Notes: generated by a model from the letters alone, not told the origin. 64,000 bases of DNA from Pricia antarctica (GCA_011050085.1 DRGL01000055.1:1-64000), one strand, 5' to 3'; shown: positions 17,111 to 27,154, numbered from the stretch's first letter. Translations and numbers: made by a program.

Positions 17111-18442
17111 TTACCGTAATATCCCATTCGGAAATACAACTACACTCTCAAACCCGTTTGCCCCAACTGTGGAAACCCCAAAAAAGAAATTATCGATAAC
17201 AATTCCATCCAGGGTAAACTCAGTTACATTTTCGACATAGCGGCTATGGTCCCAAGTAGGGGAGGTAGTATCACGCCAATAGATTCTATAGCCTTTTGCT
17301 CCGTCTACCTTACTCCACTGGAGTTTAGCTGCTGCCTCTACAATTCCCCCAATATTCACTTCTTTTGGAGCAGGAGGCGCCCATGCGATAGAAGCGAGAT
17401 TGATGGCATTAACGGCCGTAAGCTTGCTAGCATATTCAAAATTAACGTGCTCAAGTTTGTCACCGTATTCAATACCGTCTTCAGTACGGATGTCTTGATG
17501 TTGCTGGGTGTAATTTTCATGCGCTTCCATAATTCGTATACCGGCAAAACCGGCATCATTAAATGGACGATGATGTCCACCGCGGCCAAAGCGATCTAGG
17601 CGATAAATCATCATGGGGTTCATTTCGGGCATGTAGTTTTGCGTCGTTTTATGAACATAACGTGCCAATTGTCTGGAAATCCCATCCACTTCGCCACCAT
17701 AAAAACGTCTTGCCTTGCGTTCATCTTCCGTTTCTGTAGGCGGCACAGGTTCCGAAAAAATCCTAAAATCGGTATTGCTGATAATACCGTCGACCCCTTC
17801 GATATTTCCGATCATATCGTTGTTTAAGATGCCAATAATTTCCCAGCCTTTCTCCTTCGCATGAGCAGCCAATCCTTCTCCACCGTATAGACCTTGTTCT
17901 TCACCTGAGAGCCCGACAAAAATCACACTGTTCTCAAAATTATATTTGCTTAGCACACGGGCGGCCTCAAGTGTTCCGGCCATCCCACTGGCATTATCGT
18001 TCGCGCCAGGGGAATCGGAGGTCGCATTATTTGCATCACTAACACGTGAATCGATATCGCCGCTCATCAAAATATAGCGGTTCGGGTATTTTGTACCCCT
18101 TTTTACTGCCAATACGTTTACGACTTCAACATCCTTAAAAATTCGGTCATTATCTCCTTTTCGTATTAGATTTTTTTGAAAGGAAACTTCCAAACAACCA
18201 TTACAATCTTTGGAGATAGTTTCGAATTCTGATTTAATCCATCGTCTCGCCGCACCGATACCTCGCTTCTGGGATACGGTATCACTAAGGGTATGACGGG
18301 TACCAAATGAGACTAATTTTGAAACATCGACTTCTATGCGTTCAGCGGAAACGGAGTCAATAATTTTGTAGATGTTCGGGTTGTTTTGACCATTGGCAAA
18401 TGTCGTAAAGGTTACCAAGACGAGTACTAGCAATTTATTCAT
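17111..18442 (-). CDS. M28 family metallopeptidase with C-terminal FnIII-like domain
   Basis: A secreted aminopeptidase-like enzyme of 443 residues, with a signal peptide ending near NGQ19. The M28 domain covers about 25-350 and keeps D149 (PGANDNASG), E181-E182 (SGEEQGLYGG), D209 (ILNNDMIGN) and H315 (YTQQHQD). The first zinc ligand position, normally the His of GHxDS, is D129 here (MSGDIDS), so metal binding may differ. Residues about 350-443 resemble a fibronectin type III domain (AAAKLQWSKVDGAKGYRIYW). It is the third secreted peptidase gene in a row on this strand. Confidence 0.9.
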   Translation of the reverse strand: MNKLLVLVLVTFTTFANGQNNPNIYKIIDSVSAERIEVDVSKLVSFGTRHTLSDTVSQKRGIGAARRWIKSEFETISKDCNGCLEVSFQKNLIRKGDNDRIFKDVEVVNVLAVKRGTKYPNRYILMSGDIDSRVSDANNATSDSPGANDNASGMAGTLEAARVLSKYNFENSVIFVGLSGEEQGLYGGEGLAAHAKEKGWEIIGILNNDMIGNIEGVDGIISNTDFRIFSEPVPPTETEDERKARRFYGGEVDGISRQLARYVHKTTQNYMPEMNPMMIYRLDRFGRGGHHRPFNDAGFAGIRIMEAHENYTQQHQDIRTEDGIEYGDKLEHVNFEYASKLTAVNAINLASIAWAPPAPKEVNIGGIVEAAAKLQWSKVDGAKGYRIYWRDTTSPTWDHSRYVENVTEFTLDGIVIDNFFFGVSTVGANGFESVVVFPNGILR

Positions 18443-18637
18443 TAATTTCTGGTTTTATTTTTTGAAACCAAACTATGTTGAAATGGCTTCTGGAATCGAT
18501 AGATGTACTTAAAATCACTTAAACACCTGAATTCTAAGATTGACTTTAGAACTAACTCTGCAGTGTGAATGACAATGATGCGAATGATACAAATTTCTTT
18601 TCTATATAAGGATTGATAATTTACAATGTATAAAAAA

Positions 18638-19801
18638 TTACTGGTATTTTCTTCTTGAAATCTGCCATAACCCAAACAATGGACCCATTGACAGGGGTAA
18701 AAATAGCAAGGTTGAATTTATCTTATACATTAGAAACGATAGTAGTTCAATGCTAACTATACTGATAGCAAATCCTAAACAGTTGACTAAGGTAAGCGCA
18801 GTTCCTCTAAGTTCGATGGGGGCGGCAGATGCCACAAGGTTTGAGCATTGTGGTGAATCTGCGACAACCGCCATTCCCCAAAGCCCCCATCCCAATAAAA
18901 AAAGAAAATAGGGAAGGTGAAATAAGAAAGGAGAAACTAAGCAGAAGCATCCGGAAACCAATAAAGCAATTGATACCACAGTTTTACTTCCCCAATGCTG
19001 CGATATAATACCCCCAAAAACACATGAAAAGGCGCCTAAAGCGATAATGATACCGGTAACCAGGGGTAACGAGAACGTATTTCCGGAAAGGGAATTATAG
19101 GTATCTATTGCAAATGGTGTAAACGCCCAGAAGGCATATAATTCCCACATATGTCCAAAATAGCTAAAGGCCGCTTTTCTAAATTCAGGCAATTTGAATA
19201 GGGATGTCCCGGCTCCTAATCGCAATCGGTTACTAAGCTTTCGGAAAGGTCCATTCGGTACAAAGGCGTACAAAAGCAATCCTCCAGAAAAGGATAAGAA
19301 AGATGTGGTTTTAACCACTAGGGTATATGATCGCCCCCATGAAGTACCACTAATAAAGTAGGGTAGTGCTGTACCCAAAACCAATGCACCAACTAACCAG
19401 CCCAAAGCTTTTCCTAATCCCTGTTCATAATAATCTGCCGCAATCTTCATCCCAACGGGATAAATTCCCGCTAAGAAAAAACCCGTCCCAAAACGTGCAG
19501 CCAATACTTGTGAAGCTGAAAGGTCGTCGCTGATTAGGATCAAATTGCAAAATGCCGCCAGTATAGCGCAGATGGCAAAAACCCTCGACGGCGAAAACCG
19601 ATCTGCAACCATGAAAAGAGAGAATAGTAGGGTTCCGGAAATGAACCCCAGCTGTACCGATGATATGAGGTAGCCCACAATTTCTTGTCCCATACCGGTT
19701 TTATGCGCCAAATCATCTACAACGGCATTTCCAGCGAACCAAAGCGAAGTGCAGGCGAACTGAGAAATTATGATTATAGGAAGCGCCCGAGATGATTTCA
19801 A
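18638..19801 (-). CDS. MFS transporter
   Basis: A 387-residue inner membrane protein with about 12 hydrophobic helices and the major facilitator pattern: a loop after TM2 (MVADRFSPSRVFAIC) and a Gly-rich TM5 (LGWLVGALVLGTALPYFI). The substrate is unknown; the family includes drug, sugar and nucleoside transporters. The start codon is TTG at 19799-19801, one base after the stop codon of the upstream gene (TAA-A-TTG). I see no in-frame ATG close by, and the N-terminus runs straight into TM1, so translational coupling explains the weak start. The carboxyl end overlaps nothing. Confidence 0.85.
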   Translation of the reverse strand: MKSSRALPIIIISQFACTSLWFAGNAVVDDLAHKTGMGQEIVGYLISSVQLGFISGTLLFSLFMVADRFSPSRVFAICAILAAFCNLILISDDLSASQVLAARFGTGFFLAGIYPVGMKIAADYYEQGLGKALGWLVGALVLGTALPYFISGTSWGRSYTLVVKTTSFLSFSGGLLLYAFVPNGPFRKLSNRLRLGAGTSLFKLPEFRKAAFSYFGHMWELYAFWAFTPFAIDTYNSLSGNTFSLPLVTGIIIALGAFSCVFGGIISQHWGSKTVVSIALLVSGCFCLVSPFLFHLPYFLFLLGWGLWGMAVVADSPQCSNLVASAAPIELRGTALTLVNCLGFAISIVSIELLSFLMYKINSTLLFLPLSMGPLFGLWQISRRKYQ

Positions 19802-19802
19802 T

Positions 19803-20987
19803 TTATTCCCTCATGAAAGTTACTTTCGCAATTTTTCCATTTTCTACCTCATAAATAGCAACAGCGCTGAAATTGGTGCCATTGGTCGTTATATATTCTT
19901 CATCAATAACTTTGTTCCCAATAACTATCCTATTTTTTATTTCGCAATGTAGGTCAGGGGTGTTTCTGAAAAAGTCGGCATATTGCTCTCGCATATTCGC
20001 CCTGCCTTTAAATCTAAGCTCATTCGGAAAGTTAAATACTTGAACATCTTCTGAATAGGTATTTAAGAACTCGTCTATCTTTCTATTGTTGTAAGCGTTT
20101 AGTTGGTTTTGGACGATGGCTTCCGCTGATTGTTCGAAAACCAAAGCAAGGTATTTTTGGTTCGGACTTATAGCTATTCGGCTTATATTGTTGATTTCCC
20201 GCTTTTCGAGGCGTAGAAAACGTTTCCACTCCTTTTGATTTTCGGGATGGATTTCTACTAAAATTTGATTATCCGCCGCTATAATAGTGCCATCGGAAAA
20301 CCAGCACATATCATCTGTATTTTCATACATATCGGTAATCTTCTTAATCTCGCCAGTAGTTGGATTTAATGATCGAATTTCCCATGGTGTATTTTCTTTA
20401 CTAATGAAGCTGATTAGATCGGTATCGGGGATTTTATGTAATGACCGCCCCACATTCTGTTCAATGATACGGTTCTTGGCATCCGCAAGGTTTGAAACGA
20501 CCAAGTTCATATGTGTATCCCCTAGAACGGAGGAGACCACAATATCTTTTGAGTACCAAACGTGATAAGCTACTGGAAGGTCTTTAAGTAGTTCTGTCGA
20601 ACTTCCGTCCCAAATACTGTATTCATAAAGACGTTGCAATCCGGTAGTATCTAGTCGAATAGCCGAAATTGAGTTCTTCCCTGGAATTTTCAAGGGTGAG
20701 TACTCGCTACCCGAAGCCGTGTCCGTTATCCAGGAAACACTATCTGAGGGGATATCGTAACGGGCTATATCCGTCTGACCATTTCTGGTAGATGAAAACA
20801 GGATAGTTTCACCGTCGTAAAATGAGGGTTGGTTATCGTAACCCTCATTGTTCGAGATGTTTCTCGGGTTCAGAATTTCGGTCTTGCCATCAACGGTCTT
20901 AACATCCAACAGATATACTTCGGTATTTGTCTGAGCCGCTACCGAAAGTATGGTAAAAAATAACACGGCAATACATGTGGTCTTCAT
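19803..20987 (-). CDS. Secreted beta-propeller protein with SnoaL-like C-terminal domain
   Basis: The 394-residue protein has a signal peptide ending in AAQ (about 19). Residues about 30-285 form a TolB/WD40-like propeller (DNQPSFYDGETILFSSTRNG, ARYDIPSDSVSWIT). Residues about 285-394 match a SnoaL/NTF2-like fold (VQNQLNAYNNRKIDEFLNTYS, DVQVFNFP, ENGKIAKVTFMRE). Such C-terminal domains bind small molecules or act as simple enzymes; this fusion has no function I can name. The stop codon is followed one base later by the TTG start of an MFS transporter, so the two genes are surely cotranscribed and may act on the same compound. Confidence 0.82.
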   Translation of the reverse strand: MKTTCIAVLFFTILSVAAQTNTEVYLLDVKTVDGKTEILNPRNISNNEGYDNQPSFYDGETILFSSTRNGQTDIARYDIPSDSVSWITDTASGSEYSPLKIPGKNSISAIRLDTTGLQRLYEYSIWDGSSTELLKDLPVAYHVWYSKDIVVSSVLGDTHMNLVVSNLADAKNRIIEQNVGRSLHKIPDTDLISFISKENTPWEIRSLNPTTGEIKKITDMYENTDDMCWFSDGTIIAADNQILVEIHPENQKEWKRFLRLEKREINNISRIAISPNQKYLALVFEQSAEAIVQNQLNAYNNRKIDEFLNTYSEDVQVFNFPNELRFKGRANMREQYADFFRNTPDLHCEIKNRIVIGNKVIDEEYITTNGTNFSAVAIYEVENGKIAKVTFMRE

Positions 20988-21100
20988 TGATCTAGTTTGG
21001 CTCTAAGATAAAAATTAAGTATTAACCCAAAAAAATCAATGCTTTGCTCGATATAATGGATGTAATAGGAGTATGAATGTGCCTAACTTACAGTATAGCT

Positions 21101-23308
21101 TCAACTTGTAAACCTATTCAACAAATCACGAACATTCTTAATACTATCCACATAGTATCCTGCTTGGGTTTTTTGGCGACCGACCTTTACCGTAATCGCA
21201 GTCTCGGGTAGTTCCTGAAACATAAACTCATCGGTCCAGTCATCACCAATGGCAAAGACGAAATCGTAATCTTCTTCATTAAAAATTCGCATTGCGGCCC
21301 GCCCTTTGTTTACATTACTGCTTTTAATTTCCATGACTTTGTTACCGTTGAGAACGCTGAGGTCATCGGTACCGATAAGACTGGTCAAGACCGTATTGAG
21401 TTCAGTGGCCCGTTTTTGCCCAAAGTCGGGGTCCGTATTACGGTAATGCCACGCTAGCGAATAGTTTTTTTCTTCGATAAAGCTGCCAGGTGTGCGATCT
21501 ACAAAAGATTCGAGTACCGGTCTTATTTTTTCCATCCAATCTTTTTTGAGGTTTTCCAATAATTTAAATTCCTCACCATCCCTGGAAATCCAAACACCGT
21601 GCTCAACAATCATATTGTATTTTTTGGGCAAGAACCATTTTGTAAAGGTATCCTTATCACGACCACTTATTAGGTACATGTCGGTGTCAGGCACAGATGA
21701 TATGGCATCTAGAAGCGCATAAAGCTCCTCGTCGGGTCTTGCTTTCTGAGGATCGTTATGAAAGCCGGCCAAAGTACCATCATAGTCAATGAACAGTAAC
21801 TTCTTCTTCGCTTTTTTATAGGACTTTGTAATAATGTTCATTTGGTCAACGGACATTTTTCGGGCTACATATGAATAATCCTTTTCCTTTTGATCAAGTA
21901 ACGAGTTCATAAAATCATTGGCCCATTTTTCTACATTGTAACGTTCTAAGCGTTTCTGTAAAAGTGCATTTCGTTGTTTCTGTTCCGCTATTGGCATATT
22001 AATAGCCGTATGCAAGGCATCTGCGATTTGGTCGAAATTATTAGGATTGATCAGTAAAGATTCGTTCATCTCGTTTGCGGAACCTGCCATTTCACTCAGT
22101 ATCAAAACGCCCGTCTGATCTGTACGGGTGGCGATATATTCTTTCGCGACCAGGTTCATGCCGTCTCTCAAGGGAGTAAGCCAGGCGATATCACTTGATG
22201 TATATAAATCGATAAGATTTTCGAAAGGCATTGAACGGTAGAAGTACCAAATTGGGGTCCAGCTAACAGTAGAGAATTCCCCGTTGATTCGCCCGACCAA
22301 TTCGTCGACCTCCCGTTTTAGCAGTTGATACTGCGGCACATTTGAGCGTGATGGTACCGCTAGCACAATCAATCGGACTTTCTCTTTATACTGCGGATAT
22401 TTGTTCAAGAAGTATTCGAAAGCGTAAATCCTCTTGGCGATACCTTTAGAATAATCCAACCGGTCAATAGACAAAAAGAATTTAGCGTCAGGCGCTGATT
22501 TTTTATGGCTATCCAAGCGTTTTTGGAGCTCCGATTTATCTTCTTCCGGATTTTCTGCATGCTTTTTAGCGGCATTACTAAACTTTTTGTAATCGATGCC
22601 CATGGGGAAAGAATCGACCTTTATAACCCTATCATCCAAAGAAACATCGTTAAAGCTGACCTCCAGACCTAATAATCGCCGTACGGAACTCAGAAAGTGA
22701 CGTTCATAATCATAGGTGTGAAAGCCAATTAAATCAGATCCTAGCAGTCCATTTAATATTTCTTCACGCCAAGGCAAGGTTCGAAAAATCTCGAACGATG
22801 GAAAAGGGATATGTAAAAAGAATCCGATGGATATATCAGGACGTTTTTCACGTATCATTTGCGGCACAAGCATTAACTGATAATCATGAACCCAGATTGT
22901 ATCGTCGTCATCTGCCTTTTCAAGAACAGCATCGGCAAATTTTTGATTGACGGTTTTGTAGGCTTCCCAATACTCGCTCTCGAATTCCGAATATTCCAAA
23001 AAATAATGAAAGAGGGGCCAAATGGTACGGTTGCTGAATCCGTAGTAATAACCATCAATTTCCGATTCGGTTAGGTTTACTTTCGACGATCCGTGTTTCG
23101 CAAGCGCCTTATCAATTTTAGGAGCTAGCTCTTTGGGAATTTCCTCATCTGTTAATCCACTCCATCCGATCCAAAGACTATCACCACCGGAATGTACGGA
23201 TTTCATACCTGTGGCCAGACCGCCGACACTGGGTATTGCGGTGATTTTACCTTTATCGATTTGTAGCTGAACAGGAAGCCTGTTTGAGATTATGATAGTT
23301 TTGCCCAT
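21101..23308 (-). CDS. Bifunctional trehalose-6-phosphate synthase/phosphatase
   Basis: The protein makes trehalose from UDP-glucose (or another NDP-glucose) and glucose-6-phosphate, via trehalose-6-phosphate. The N-terminal GT20 (OtsA) domain covers about 1-470 with SNRLPVQ, SVGGLATGM and WVHDYQLMLVP, and the sugar-donor region LRDGMNLVAKEYIA. The C-terminal HAD phosphatase (OtsB) covers about 500-735 with D508-x-D510 in FIDYDGTLAG and GDDWTDEFMF. A fusion in this order is common in Bacteroidota and plants. It is divergent from a GH15 gene across 144 bp, which suggests shared control of trehalose synthesis and use. Trehalose would act as an osmolyte in a marine organism. Confidence 0.95.
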   Translation of the reverse strand: MGKTIIISNRLPVQLQIDKGKITAIPSVGGLATGMKSVHSGGDSLWIGWSGLTDEEIPKELAPKIDKALAKHGSSKVNLTESEIDGYYYGFSNRTIWPLFHYFLEYSEFESEYWEAYKTVNQKFADAVLEKADDDDTIWVHDYQLMLVPQMIREKRPDISIGFFLHIPFPSFEIFRTLPWREEILNGLLGSDLIGFHTYDYERHFLSSVRRLLGLEVSFNDVSLDDRVIKVDSFPMGIDYKKFSNAAKKHAENPEEDKSELQKRLDSHKKSAPDAKFFLSIDRLDYSKGIAKRIYAFEYFLNKYPQYKEKVRLIVLAVPSRSNVPQYQLLKREVDELVGRINGEFSTVSWTPIWYFYRSMPFENLIDLYTSSDIAWLTPLRDGMNLVAKEYIATRTDQTGVLILSEMAGSANEMNESLLINPNNFDQIADALHTAINMPIAEQKQRNALLQKRLERYNVEKWANDFMNSLLDQKEKDYSYVARKMSVDQMNIITKSYKKAKKKLLFIDYDGTLAGFHNDPQKARPDEELYALLDAISSVPDTDMYLISGRDKDTFTKWFLPKKYNMIVEHGVWISRDGEEFKLLENLKKDWMEKIRPVLESFVDRTPGSFIEEKNYSLAWHYRNTDPDFGQKRATELNTVLTSLIGTDDLSVLNGNKVMEIKSSNVNKGRAAMRIFNEEDYDFVFAIGDDWTDEFMFQELPETAITVKVGRQKTQAGYYVDSIKNVRDLLNRFTS

Positions 23309-23452
23309 GATGGTTTGCGATTTCTAAATTACAGTTGTGAGGAGTTACAATAATTTTATTTTTTTCTTCTAAATCCCCATAATTTCTCTAAATTTCGACA
23401 AAACCAAAGGCAAATGCAATCAATTGCCGATATGAATCAAGAATTTTATTGA

Positions 23453-25264
23453 ATGGATAATTTAGATTACGGAATAATAGGGAATTGCAGGAGTGCCGCT
23501 TTGGTCTCCAAAACAGGAAGTATTGACTGGTGTTGCTTACCGGAATTTGACTCACCATCGGTTTTTGCCAAGTTGTTGGATGACGATATAGGTGGCAGTT
23601 TCGAGATTTTGGTCGATGCGACATATAAAATCACTCAACAGTATAAAGGTCAGTCGGCGGTACTGATCACCAAATTTTCAAATGGTGAGGATATGTTTGA
23701 AATTCGCGATTTCATGCCCCGCTATCATAATGAGGATGGCTCGTACCACGCTCCCCCCGAACTGGTACGGTACATAAGGTACATCAAAGGCAAGCCGAAA
23801 TTTAGAGTGCTTTACAATCCAAAATTGGAATATGCCATCGGTGAAACCAAAACGTATATAAAACATAATTTTGTAGCCAGTCTGACGTATGCCGAGAAGT
23901 TCGATACCGTGTTTCTGTATACTTCGTTCAACAAAAATGCCGTTGTTGAAGGACGGGAAATCGATTTCACCGAAGATGGGTATTTTTTAATGGGCTACAA
24001 CGAGAAGATTCTGCTGCCCAATACAAAAAAAATGTATCTTGAATATGAGCGGACTAAAGTATATTGGCTGAATTGGAGCAACAATACCCCAACCTACACC
24101 AAATACAACACTGAAATTCACAGGAGTGCCATTACGCTCAAACTCTTGAGCTACGATAAAACTGGTGCGGTATTAGCGGCCGCCACCACTTCCTTACCTG
24201 AAACCATTGGTGAAGTTCGTAATTGGGATTACCGTTTTTGCTGGATTCGCGATGCCTCTATGGTTGTTAAAGTGGTTTCGGAATTGGGTCACAAAAATAT
24301 CGCCAGACGCTATTTGCAGTTTATCATCGACCTGATGCCTGATAAAGATGAGAAGCTTCAAATCATGTATGGTATAAATAAGGAGAAAAAACTTACTGAG
24401 GAAACCCTCGAACATCTTAGCGGTTACAAGGGTTCGAAACCTGTCAGGGTCGGTAATGCGGCTTATGAACAAACCCAGCACGACATTTATGGCATTCTCA
24501 TGGATGTGATTTACGAACAATTAAAGCGCTTCAGTACCGATATAGATAATGGAGAGGAAATATGGAGCATTACCAAAGGCATCGTTTGGATTGTCGAAAA
24601 ACACTGGCATTCACCGGATAAAGGTATTTGGGAATTCCGCTCGGAGGATAGACACTTTACGTTTTCAAAAGTACTGTGCTGGACCGCAGTAGATCGTGCC
24701 ATAAAAGTCGCCGGTATGTTGAACAAAAACCACAAAATAGAAATGTGGAAGCCTTTGCGTGAGAAAATATGGAACGATATTTATGATAAAGCGTGGAACG
24801 AAGAGGTTGGAGCCTACACCCAATCTTATGGCACGAAACATTTGGATGCCTCGGTACTTTTGATGGAGTCTTATGGATGTGTCGATGCTAAGGATGAACG
24901 TTATATTAGCACTGTGAAAGCCATTGGACGGGAACTTAGTAATGATGGTCTCATGTACCGCTATAAAAATGAAGATGATTTTGGGCTGCCCTCTTCCTCA
25001 TTTACCGTTTGCACTTTTTGGTACATCAACAGCTTATTTAAAATCGGGGAAACCGAGGAAGCTGAGGAACACTTCGAAAGACTTTTAGGATATAGTAACC
25101 ATTTGGGCCTTTTTAGTGAGGATGTCGATTTTAAGACGAAACGATTATTAGGAAACTTTCCTCAGGCCTATTCACATCTTGCATTGATCGAATGTGCCAT
25201 TAATTTTTCTAACAAACATAGTGAAGAGAAGATTTTAGAAAATATGGGTAGTGACCAGAATTAA
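23453..25264 (+). CDS. Glycoside hydrolase family 15 protein, possible trehalase
   Basis: A 603-residue cytoplasmic protein with no signal peptide. It begins with the N-terminal beta-sandwich of bacterial GH15 proteins (YGIIGNCRSAALVSKTGSID) and continues with the (alpha/alpha)6 barrel (RNWDYRFCWIRDAS, HLGLFSEDVD, LGNFPQAYSHLALI). GH15 contains glucoamylases, glucodextranases and trehalases. Cytoplasmic location and head-to-head placement with the trehalose synthase/phosphatase gene favour a trehalase or an alpha-glucoside hydrolase, but the sequence alone does not settle the substrate. It ends at a strong terminator. Confidence 0.88.
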   Translation: MDNLDYGIIGNCRSAALVSKTGSIDWCCLPEFDSPSVFAKLLDDDIGGSFEILVDATYKITQQYKGQSAVLITKFSNGEDMFEIRDFMPRYHNEDGSYHAPPELVRYIRYIKGKPKFRVLYNPKLEYAIGETKTYIKHNFVASLTYAEKFDTVFLYTSFNKNAVVEGREIDFTEDGYFLMGYNEKILLPNTKKMYLEYERTKVYWLNWSNNTPTYTKYNTEIHRSAITLKLLSYDKTGAVLAAATTSLPETIGEVRNWDYRFCWIRDASMVVKVVSELGHKNIARRYLQFIIDLMPDKDEKLQIMYGINKEKKLTEETLEHLSGYKGSKPVRVGNAAYEQTQHDIYGILMDVIYEQLKRFSTDIDNGEEIWSITKGIVWIVEKHWHSPDKGIWEFRSEDRHFTFSKVLCWTAVDRAIKVAGMLNKNHKIEMWKPLREKIWNDIYDKAWNEEVGAYTQSYGTKHLDASVLLMESYGCVDAKDERYISTVKAIGRELSNDGLMYRYKNEDDFGLPSSSFTVCTFWYINSLFKIGETEEAEEHFERLLGYSNHLGLFSEDVDFKTKRLLGNFPQAYSHLALIECAINFSNKHSEEKILENMGSDQN

Positions 25265-25294
25265 AAAAACCGCCCCAAAAAGGGCGGTTTTTTT
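25263..25294. terminator. Bidirectional intrinsic terminator
   Basis: ACCGCCC (25269-25275) pairs with GGGCGGT (25282-25288), extended by a 6-7-base A/T stem on the outside. It lies between the convergent GH15 and fadE-like genes and can serve both. Confidence 0.92.
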
Positions 25295-25336
25295 CTTCCA
25301 TTTCACTGGAAGGGCTACATTGAGTTAGTCATTTTT

Positions 25337-27154
25337 TTAAACATCGAAAGTATATCCGTTATCGGCCGATATCCGGTCTGCAATTTGAGTGCGCAAGGCT
25401 ATCACATTCGGATTGTTTGCGTATTTCGTAAAGCGTTTAAGGCCCATTAGCATCATACGCTGCTCGTCACCCTCTGCAAAGGAAATTATAGCTTCTTTTC
25501 CTTTTTGGATGATGATCTCAGTGGCTTCATATAGATAGAGCTTAGACATGGCAATTTGTGTCGCTTGTGCCTCCTCACCATAGCGCTTTGCATTTTTCTC
25601 TGTTCTAAGTAGGGTACTTTCAGCCATGTAAACCTCAATCAGAATATCGGAAGCGGCAAGCATTAGCTGCTGGTGTTGCTCCAATTCAGGTCCAAATTTC
25701 TGTACGGCACTTCCAGCAACCATTAGAAACACTTTCTTTAATCGCGACAGAACATCCTTTTCTTCTGCAAAGAGCTCGGAATAATCTGGTGTCTCAAAAG
25801 AGGGAATTCCCATGAGCTCTTCGCCAACTGCGGTCGCAGGACCTAAAAGGTCAACATGGCCTTTCATAGCCTTTTTGACCAACATTCCTACGGCCAACAT
25901 TCTATTGATTTCATTTGTACCCTCATAAATACGAGCGATACGGGCATCTCGCCATGCTTTTTCCATAGGGGCATCGGCACTAAAGCCCATGCCTCCAAAA
26001 ATCTGTAAACCTTCGTCGGTCGTCTTCTGCGCATCTTCTGAAACGGCTACTTTTAAAATGGAGCATTCGATAGCATATTCTTCCACACCCTTTAATTCTG
26101 CCTCTTGATGGCTATTGCCTTCAGATTCCCGTATAGCGATTCGGTCTTCAATATTTTTGGCAGCTCTATAGCTAGCGGACTCTCCAGCATATGCATTCAT
26201 GGCCATAGTGGCCAATTTCGCTTTAATTGCCCCAAAATGTGCAATTGGCGTTTTGAATTGAATGCGTTCGTTGGCATATTTTGCGGCCTCGTCGACCACT
26301 TTGCGTTGGGCTTCTAAACAAGCTGCCGCTAATTTAATACGGCCAACGTTCAAGGCGTTCATGGCAATTTTGAAACCATTGCCTTGCGTTGATAACATAT
26401 TTTCTACCGGTACTTGCGTATCATTAAAGAATACTTGTCGGGTGGAGGAGGAGTGAATACCAAGTTTTTTTTCCTCCTCGTTCATTGAGATACCATTTTC
26501 AGGATTGTTCTCGACGATAAAGCCTGTAATGTTTTTATCATCCCCGATTCGAGCGAAAACAATAAAAAGGTTACAAAATCCTGCATTCGAAATCCACATT
26601 TTCTGACCTGTGATAGCATAGTGCTTTCCATCGTCTGATAGTACCGCCTTGGTCTTACCGGAGTTTGCATCTGATCCTGCACCTGGTTCTGTTAGACAGT
26701 AGGCACCGAACCATTCACCCGAAGCCAATTTTGGCACATATTTTTGTTTCTGTTCCTCAGTACCATATAAGGTTATCGGCATTGTACCTATTCCCGTATG
26801 TGCCCCAAAGGCGGTACTGAATGAGCCTGTGGCACCTGAAATATAATCGCAGACCAACATAGTTGACACAAAGCCCATGCCCATGCCGCCGTAAGCTTCG
26901 GGTACCGCTACACTCAATAGGCCAAGTTCACCAGCCTTTCGCATACATTCCTCCGTATAGGCATAATCTTTTTGCTCGAAACGCTCCCAATGTGCCCATA
27001 ATTCCCTGTCGGAAAATTCGTTGGTACTATCGCGCATCATACGCTGTTCTTCGTTTAGGTCTTCTAAGGTGAAGACGTCTTCGCAACTAGTCTCCTTAAC
27101 GAGAAATTGGCCGCCGCGGAGGAGACTATCTTTTTGCATTGCTTCTGTACTCAT
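25337..27154 (-). CDS. fadE: Acyl-CoA dehydrogenase
   Basis: The FAD enzyme introduces the 2,3-double bond in acyl-CoA, the first oxidation of beta-oxidation. The 605-residue product has the N-terminal helical domain (about 30-150), the FAD-binding beta domain (YCLTEPGAGSDANSGKT, GQKMWISNAGF) and the C-terminal helical domain with the catalytic base E411 in RIYEGTNEIN. A C-terminal extension of about 160 residues after the dehydrogenase core is longer than in small ACADs and matches the VLCAD-like group. It ends the fad block; fadA lies 138 bp upstream on the same strand. The symbol follows function rather than orthology to E. coli FadE. Confidence 0.93.
   Translation of the reverse strand: MSTEAMQKDSLLRGGQFLVKETSCEDVFTLEDLNEEQRMMRDSTNEFSDRELWAHWERFEQKDYAYTEECMRKAGELGLLSVAVPEAYGGMGMGFVSTMLVCDYISGATGSFSTAFGAHTGIGTMPITLYGTEEQKQKYVPKLASGEWFGAYCLTEPGAGSDANSGKTKAVLSDDGKHYAITGQKMWISNAGFCNLFIVFARIGDDKNITGFIVENNPENGISMNEEEKKLGIHSSSTRQVFFNDTQVPVENMLSTQGNGFKIAMNALNVGRIKLAAACLEAQRKVVDEAAKYANERIQFKTPIAHFGAIKAKLATMAMNAYAGESASYRAAKNIEDRIAIRESEGNSHQEAELKGVEEYAIECSILKVAVSEDAQKTTDEGLQIFGGMGFSADAPMEKAWRDARIARIYEGTNEINRMLAVGMLVKKAMKGHVDLLGPATAVGEELMGIPSFETPDYSELFAEEKDVLSRLKKVFLMVAGSAVQKFGPELEQHQQLMLAASDILIEVYMAESTLLRTEKNAKRYGEEAQATQIAMSKLYLYEATEIIIQKGKEAIISFAEGDEQRMMLMGLKRFTKYANNPNVIALRTQIADRISADNGYTFDV

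Noticed and set aside
18442-18675. 77-residue open frame between the M28 and MFS genes (- strand)
   Set aside because: It has no family pattern, begins inside the MFS coding region and ends at the M28 start. It looks like chance AT-rich reading.
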